From: RGIG8767 sp964531805
GTDB lineage: Bacteria; Bacillota; Clostridia; Lachnospirales; Lachnospiraceae
Assembly: GCA_964531805.1 (NCBI GenBank)
Contig: CAZHGE010000088.1
Coordinates: forward strand, 1 to 11,305
Length of the DNA stretch: 11,305 nucleotides
Reading direction: 5' to 3'
Shown here: positions 7,777 to 11,305 of the stretch, in pieces
Position numbering within the stretch: position 1 is the stretch's first letter
Layout: each line of letters opens with the position of its first letter
Notes under the pieces: model-generated
Told to the model about the DNA's origin: nothing
What the model saw: the letters and a program-made list of their open reading frames with translations, nothing else
Database searches by the model: none
Program-made: the position numbers and the translations under genes

Positions 7777-8703
7777 ATGTGTTTGCAGTATTCTATCTGC
7801 ATAAGGTTTGAAGATGAAAGGAATTCGATAAATTTGGAAGAACACATTGAAGCAGTTCAACGTATGCAGGAATATATTGAAGAAAATCTTACTTCTGAGA
7901 TTACAATGGCAGATTTAGCAAGGGTATCCTTATATTCGCCATGGTATTCTTATCGGTTATTCGTTCAATTACTTGGTATGACGCCAGCGGTATATATCCG
8001 CAGGCTTCGTTTATCCCAGTCTGCATTACGTTTGCGGGATGAAAAAGTAAAGATTACGGATGTGGCATTTGATACGGGATTTGAAAGTGTGGACGGCTAT
8101 CAACGCGCATTTTACCGGGAATTCGGATGCAATCCGTATGAGTATTCTCTTAGTCCGGTTCCGATTTATCTATTTAAGCCTTATGGTGTAAAGTATGCAA
8201 ACATAAGAAAGGATAGGGCTATGAAAGAAGTAAAAAGTGTATTTGTTCAGGTAATTGAAAAACCAGCAAGAAAAGTGATCATTAAGAGGGGAAAAGAAGC
8301 AAAGGATTATTGGAAATACTGTGAAGAAGTGGGATGCGATGTATGGGGACTTCTGACTAGTATCAAATCCATTAGTGGTGAGCCGGTTTGTTTATGGCTT
8401 CCACAAAAATATATAAAATCAGACACTTCTGAATATGTGCAGGGAGTAGAAGTTTCAGTGGACTATGAAGGTGTAATCCCGGAAGGATTCGACGTGATCG
8501 AATTACCTTCCTGCAAATATGTGATGTTTCAGGGGGAAGCGTTTGAAGAAGCCGATTTTGGAGAAGCCATTGAACAAGTCTGGGAGGCAATAAAAAAATA
8601 TGATCCACAGTTAATAGGATACAATTGGGATACAGAAAATCCCCGTATTCAGTTAGAGCCTATTGGAACGCGGGGATATATTGAATTACATCCAGTGAAA
8701 TAA
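7777..8703 (+). CDS. AraC family regulator with C-terminal GyrI-like effector-binding domain
   Basis: In the 308-residue reading, two helix-turn-helix motifs cover about residues 43-87 (TMADLARVSLYSPWYSYRLF region) and 91-123 (KITDVAFDTGFESVDGYQRAF, then NPYEY). Residues about 150-306 match the GyrI-like/AraC effector-binding fold, with motifs near PEGFDVIELPSCKYVMFQGE and a C-terminal NPRIQLEPIG. Such MarA/Rob-type regulators bind small, often amphipathic or cationic ligands through this domain and control efflux or stress genes. The start is uncertain. ATG 7777 has only a weak ribosome site, and residues 1-19 look unlike the family. TTG 7834 is preceded by AAAGGA (7817-7822, 11-base spacing) and gives the more typical beginning EEHIEAVQRMQEYI. 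It lies between the C_GCAxxG_C_C gene and the permease, which are the likely targets along with its own expression. Confidence 0.88.
   Translation: MCLQYSICIRFEDERNSINLEEHIEAVQRMQEYIEENLTSEITMADLARVSLYSPWYSYRLFVQLLGMTPAVYIRRLRLSQSALRLRDEKVKITDVAFDTGFESVDGYQRAFYREFGCNPYEYSLSPVPIYLFKPYGVKYANIRKDRAMKEVKSVFVQVIEKPARKVIIKRGKEAKDYWKYCEEVGCDVWGLLTSIKSISGEPVCLWLPQKYIKSDTSEYVQGVEVSVDYEGVIPEGFDVIELPSCKYVMFQGEAFEEADFGEAIEQVWEAIKKYDPQLIGYNWDTENPRIQLEPIGTRGYIELHPVK
7784..7801 (+). other. Small hairpin near the start of the AraC-type gene
   Basis: TGCAG (7784-7788) can pair with CTGCA (7797-7801) over an eight-base loop. It lies between the ATG at 7777 and the alternative TTG at 7834. If the TTG is the real start, this is an untranslated hairpin between the two cistrons. 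There is no T-run, so it is not a terminator. Confidence 0.25.
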
Positions 8704-8717
8704 GCAAGGATAACGAT

Positions 8718-9677
8718 ATGACTGAAATTTTTACTAACTTAATCTTCAGTCTCAATGCGACCATGCCCATCTTCTTTATGATGGTTCTGGGATTTTGGCT
8801 GAAGAAGATTCAATTTTTAGACGAGAATACAACTTCAAAATTAAATCAGATGGTGTTTAAGATTTTTTTACCGGCACTTCTTTTTATGGATCTGGCAAAA
8901 GAAGATTTTGCATCTATATGGGATACAAAGCTGGTGGTGTTCTGTTTTGTTGTAACGGTATTGAGTATTACAGTAGCGGCAGTGCTCTCATTGCTTAGTA
9001 AGGATAAGGCAGAACGTGGAGAGATTATTCAGGCGGCTTATCGAAGCGGGGCAGCAACACTGGGCATTGTATTTATGACGAATATATATGATAATGCGTC
9101 CATGGTGGCATTGATGATCATTGGTTCGGTTCCGCTTTATAATGTAGCAGCAGTTATAATTCTATATCTGACTTCTCCACAGAATGCACATCATTCCAAG
9201 GCAGAATTGTGGAAAAAGACTGCCAAAAACGTTGTGACCAATCCTATTATAATTGGCATATTGTTGGGAATGTTATGGTCATTATTAAAATTGCCACAGC
9301 CACCTATGTTTACAAAGACGGTTACATATTTAGGAAATATGGCATCACCGCTGGCATTGATCGCACTGGGTGCATCCTTTGAATTTTATGATGTAAAAGA
9401 AAAATGGAAAGAAACGATCGGGGTGACATGCACCAAACTGCTATTATGGTGTATGATATTTTTACCAGCAGCTATTCACATGGGATTTCGGGATGAAAAG
9501 CTGGTGGCAATTTTAGTCATGCTGGGAAGTGCAACCACGAGCAGTTGTTTTATCATGTCAAAGAATATGGGACATAAGGGAGTGATTTCTTCTTGTGCCG
9601 TTATGGTGACAACGCTGCTGAGTTCCTTTACTCTGACGATGTGGTTATTTGTACTGAGAATGGGCGGATATATTTGA
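8718..9677 (+). CDS. AEC (auxin efflux carrier) family permease
   Basis: This 319-residue, very hydrophobic protein has about ten membrane segments (roughly residues 8-29, 43-60, 71-93, 111-125, 128-151, 173-191, 203-221, 234-256, 262-281 and 288-314). Family-typical features are the FKIFLPALLF segment (48-56), the NPIIIGILLG helix (175-184) and the SPLALIALGASF segment (210-221). Bacterial AEC proteins move small organic anions such as malate or other carboxylates, or related metabolites; the substrate cannot be told here. In many relatives the loop before the fourth helix reads R-x-N; here it is YRSGAATLG, with glycine where asparagine is common. AAGGA lies upstream of the ATG, and the gene starts 14 bases after the regulator's stop, so it is the last gene of the cassette and a probable target of the regulator. 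Confidence 0.9.
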   Translation: MTEIFTNLIFSLNATMPIFFMMVLGFWLKKIQFLDENTTSKLNQMVFKIFLPALLFMDLAKEDFASIWDTKLVVFCFVVTVLSITVAAVLSLLSKDKAERGEIIQAAYRSGAATLGIVFMTNIYDNASMVALMIIGSVPLYNVAAVIILYLTSPQNAHHSKAELWKKTAKNVVTNPIIIGILLGMLWSLLKLPQPPMFTKTVTYLGNMASPLALIALGASFEFYDVKEKWKETIGVTCTKLLLWCMIFLPAAIHMGFRDEKLVAILVMLGSATTSSCFIMSKNMGHKGVISSCAVMVTTLLSSFTLTMWLFVLRMGGYI

Positions 9678-9702
9678 GATAAAAAGGAAATATAGTGATG
9701 AT

Positions 9703-9749
9703 AAAAATCCCCCTAAGTAGATATAGGTTATTTAGTCTACTTTAAGGGG
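9703..9749 (-). terminator. Hairpin terminator between the convergent transcripts (better oriented for the minus strand)
   Basis: CCCCC-T-AAGTAGA (9709-9721) pairs with TCTACTT-TAA-GGGG (9736-9749): seven inner pairs, a bulge and mismatch, then four G-C pairs. On the minus strand the hairpin is followed by TTTTT (complement of 9703-9707), making a standard terminator for the two minus-strand genes. On the plus strand the following bases (AATTATATT) are only AT-rich, so it may work weakly for the permease transcript too. Confidence 0.75.
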
Positions 9750-9786
9750 AATTATATTAGGATTAGATTGCTAAGGGGATTTTGTT

Positions 9787-9808
9787 TGTAATGTTTTCGA
9801 AAATTACA
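9787..9808 (-). other. Hairpin overlapping the stop codon of the 137-residue gene
   Basis: TGTAAT-G-TTT (9787-9796) pairs with AAAATTACA (9800-9808): nine A-T-rich pairs with one bulged base and a very small loop. It overlaps the minus-strand stop codon at 9804-9806. With no T-run it is unlikely to terminate; it may just protect the mRNA end, or be chance in AT-rich sequence. Confidence 0.3.
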
Positions 9809-10217
9809 TATTATTTGTTAAAAAAGATCTTTGTACTTCTAGGTCCGATGCATGGAGACAATTTTGGAAGCATTCTTCCTCTGCCTTCCAATATTCTTTT
9901 TCTAGTTTTAGGAATGATTCATATTTTGTGACTTCTCGTTTGGCTAATATTTTTTCAGATTCGTCGGTAATATAGTTACCTTCGTATGCTTCTAGCAAAT
10001 TATAGTCGATAGAAAATTGTGCACGATAAACTTTCATAAGCGCTTGGTCATCTAAAATACTTTTTGTTCCAAATAAAATATGAAAAAGATCTTTTAGAGG
10101 ATTTACAATATCTGGGTTTTTCAAATGTCCTTCAACACGTTCACAAATAACTAATAAATTTGAAAAGGTGTTCAATTTTTGTAATTCGTTTTGGTGCAAT
10201 TCATTTGAAATAATCAT
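9804..10217 (-). CDS. Hypothetical helical protein, 137 residues, downstream of the second nuclease gene
   Basis: I do not recognise this family. The protein has no signal peptide, no membrane segment and no known motif. It looks almost entirely helical and acidic. A helix-rich N-terminal half (MIISNELHQNELQKLNTFSN...) leads to a charged stretch with KREVTKYESFLKLEKEYWKA near residues 92-111. Two cysteines lie close together (ECFQNC, about 115-120). That it is a real gene is supported by a near-perfect ribosome site, AAAGGAGG, seven bases before the ATG, and by its place 56 bases downstream of the Rpn-like gene on the same strand with a terminator after it. Co-transcription suggests a functional link to the nuclease, for example a partner, inhibitor or unrelated passenger. 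The sequence does not distinguish these. Confidence 0.72.
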   Translation of the reverse strand: MIISNELHQNELQKLNTFSNLLVICERVEGHLKNPDIVNPLKDLFHILFGTKSILDDQALMKVYRAQFSIDYNLLEAYEGNYITDESEKILAKREVTKYESFLKLEKEYWKAEEECFQNCLHASDLEVQRSFLTNNM

Positions 10218-10224
10218 AGTAGTA

Positions 10225-10232
10225 CCTCCTTT
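10225..10232 (-). promoter_or_regulatory. Very strong Shine-Dalgarno for the 137-residue protein
   Basis: On the minus strand AAAGGAGG lies seven bases before the ATG, the best match to the anti-Shine-Dalgarno sequence in the window. It supports this being a real, probably well-translated gene despite the lack of recognisable homology. Confidence 0.85.
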
Positions 10233-10247
10233 GAATCAGTAATTTGG

Positions 10248-10272
10248 GAAGATTGATAAAAAATCTATCTTC
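10248..10272 (-). other. Intercistronic hairpin between the two minus-strand genes
   Basis: GAAGAT-T-GAT (10248-10257) pairs with ATC-T-ATCTTC (10263-10272) around an A5 loop (U5 in the minus-strand transcript), with one symmetric mismatch. It starts just after the stop codon of the Rpn-like gene and ends before the next ribosome site. No T-run follows on the minus strand, so read-through is likely; it could mark a processing or stabilising structure. Confidence 0.45.
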
Positions 10273-10273
10273 G

Positions 10274-11053
10274 TTAAAATAGCGTCATCATACGATTTTC
10301 TGCTTCAGAAAATTCATCCTCACTATAACCAACTTTAAGTATAAATTCTTTTGAACATCCCTCTCTAATTAGTGCTTGGATTTTTTCAATTCTATCTTTT
10401 CTTACAGCTATTTTTTCGTATTTCTCCATTACCTCGCACATGACTTCAGCACCTCCATCGGTTTCTTTTAATCGTGTTACTTCCGCTGATAAAGCTGGAA
10501 ATTTGGGATTTTTAACTTCTTTTTTCATAAAACATGACATTAAATCAGAAATATCTGTACCGTCATCAATTACGGTGTTTACAAATATTTCATGCAATCC
10601 ATCATCTACGACAGTACCGGTTTCACGTAATATCTTATCTACATGATAGATTGTCTTTCCACCCTTCAAGAAATCAAATTCCGAGATGTATACAATATAT
10701 AATTCAATTACATCCTTGAATTTTTCACTGGGATTGGATTCCTTTACTGTAATACTTGCGGCATTATAACGTGCACGTCTTAAATGATTATCATTATCAG
10801 CACGCTGCACTTCAATATTGCATTTGACATCATTTCCCAATGTACACAATGCATCTAATCTGACAGAGCGTCCATATAAATTATTTTCACTCGATTGAGT
10901 TATGACACTGTTGACAATCAACTTATCATCTTCCAATATTACTCTGAGTATTTCCTGACATACATCAATGCTTTGTGCTAGTGCTTCAAAAAATATGTCA
11001 TCAATAGGGCGAAGGTCTTTTACCTTTTCCTTTTTCTCCAGTAATGAGTTCAT
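10274..11053 (-). CDS. Rpn-like PD-(D/E)XK nuclease-family protein ('transposase'), full length
   Basis: This complete 259-residue protein is of the type annotated as 'Rpn family recombination-promoting nuclease/putative transposase' or 'PD-(D/E)XK nuclease family transposase'. The N-terminal LRPIDDIFFEALAQS (14-28) and the segment GRSVRLDALC...CNIEVQ give a probable active site of D67 and E81-x-Q83, followed by the typical DNDNHLRRARYNAAS. Further family stretches include GGKTIYHVDKILRETG and DDGLHEIFVNTVIDDGTDIS. The C-terminus is helical and ends in a short GYSEDEFSEAE motif. GAGGA precedes the ATG at 11051-11053. It belongs to a different subfamily from the nuclease at the left edge (different N-terminus, no coiled-coil repeats). 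No inverted terminal repeats or target duplications are seen around it, so it is not an insertion sequence. It is probably co-transcribed with the 137-residue gene downstream. Confidence 0.9.
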   Translation of the reverse strand: MNSLLEKKEKVKDLRPIDDIFFEALAQSIDVCQEILRVILEDDKLIVNSVITQSSENNLYGRSVRLDALCTLGNDVKCNIEVQRADNDNHLRRARYNAASITVKESNPSEKFKDVIELYIVYISEFDFLKGGKTIYHVDKILRETGTVVDDGLHEIFVNTVIDDGTDISDLMSCFMKKEVKNPKFPALSAEVTRLKETDGGAEVMCEVMEKYEKIAVRKDRIEKIQALIREGCSKEFILKVGYSEDEFSEAENRMMTLF

Positions 11054-11305
11054 TATTTATTCCTCGCTTTCCCTGCTGTAGCAGTAATTTATTTCTTATC
11101 TTTTGTACAGGGAAAGAAGAAACATACATTTCTGTACTTTTTATATCATTGATAACAAGGTAATTATCAAGGATATGTATTCTTCTTTTATTATATTATT
11201 ATTGCAAACATTTTTACACTTCCATTATATGTCAAAAGTGTTTTTACAACAATATGATTTAAAAGAATCAAGCAATAATTTATTTGACATATGAGATGTT
11301 AATAT
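11054..11305. other. AT-rich leader and spacer upstream of the second nuclease gene; no gene seen
   Basis: These 252 bases hold no convincing coding region. They contain small inverted repeats (CTGC/GCAG at 11073-11084; GTACAG at 11105-11110 with CTGTAC at 11132-11137; ATATGTCAAA at 11227-11236 with TTTGACATAT at 11283-11292) and the candidate promoter listed separately. The implied leader of the minus-strand transcript is about 165 bases, rather long for a simple gene. I recognise no riboswitch. Confidence 0.5.
11224..11252 (-). promoter_or_regulatory. Candidate sigma-A promoter for the minus-strand nuclease gene
   Basis: On the minus strand TTGTTG, a 17-base spacer and a perfect TATAAT lie upstream of the nuclease gene. 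The -10 box is 11229-11224 and the -35 box 11252-11247. The spacing is ideal and the -35 has three of six matches. A weaker alternative nearer the gene is TTGATA with TATAAA at a 19-base spacing (about 11142-11172). Confidence 0.5.

Noticed and set aside
10274..11053. Insertion sequence around the second 'transposase'
   Set aside because: Despite the common annotation name, this is a PD-(D/E)XK nuclease-like protein. No terminal inverted repeats or target-site duplications are visible around it.
11284..11289. TTGACA, a perfect -35 box on the plus strand
   Set aside because: A matching -10 box would lie beyond the window end, so a promoter cannot be supported.
11103..11294. Open frame of 63 codons on the plus strand in the right-hand spacer
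   Set aside because: No ribosome binding site, no start codon of good quality and no recognisable protein features; it is AT-rich spacer opposite a promoter region.

Overview
The window looks like chromosome of a low-GC, Gram-positive anaerobe of class Clostridia, most likely Lachnospiraceae. This rests on family resemblance: two Rpn-like PD-(D/E)XK 'transposase' proteins of types common in that family, a TPR/GGDEF signalling protein, a C_GCAxxG_C_C redox protein, Gram-positive-style Shine-Dalgarno sites and AT-rich spacers. Genus cannot be read from the sequence alone.

Layout. (1) At 1-1362 (+) lies the 3' part of a PD-(D/E)XK nuclease-family gene, cut by the window edge. It ends in a long coiled coil built from a 42-bp (14-residue) tandem repeat, followed by a good terminator at 1376-1405. 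(2) At 1508-7218 (+) are three genes: a large cytoplasmic sensor protein (degenerate NTPase-like domain, TPR region, GAF-like domain, intact GGDEF diguanylate cyclase), a YvcK/CofD-like protein starting 10 bp later, and after 61 bp a membrane-anchored S41-type protease. (3) At 7294-9677 (+) is a tight three-gene cassette: a C_GCAxxG_C_C cysteine protein, an AraC-type regulator with a GyrI-like ligand-binding domain, and an AEC-family permease. (4) A hairpin at 9709-9749 separates this from two minus-strand genes: an unrecognised 137-residue helical protein (9804-10217) and, upstream of it in transcription, a second Rpn-like PD-(D/E)XK protein of a different subfamily (10274-11053). (5) The last 252 bases are an AT-rich leader with a candidate promoter for the minus-strand pair.

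How the genes may work together. The cyclase and yvcK are almost certainly co-transcribed, which would place c-di-GMP production beside a UDP-GlcNAc-binding regulator of envelope and carbon metabolism. The second cassette reads as sense (AraC/GyrI), redox or metal handling (C_GCAxxG_C_C) and transport (AEC), with the ligand unknown. The minus-strand pair may be a nuclease with a small partner protein, but no function can be assigned to the small protein from sequence.

I see no RNA genes, CRISPR array, prophage or complete insertion sequence. No proven new system is visible. The points most worth a second look are the cyclase whose NTPase-like domain lacks a P-loop and sits beside yvcK, the expandable glutamine-core coiled coil on the first nuclease, and the unknown small protein downstream of the second nuclease.
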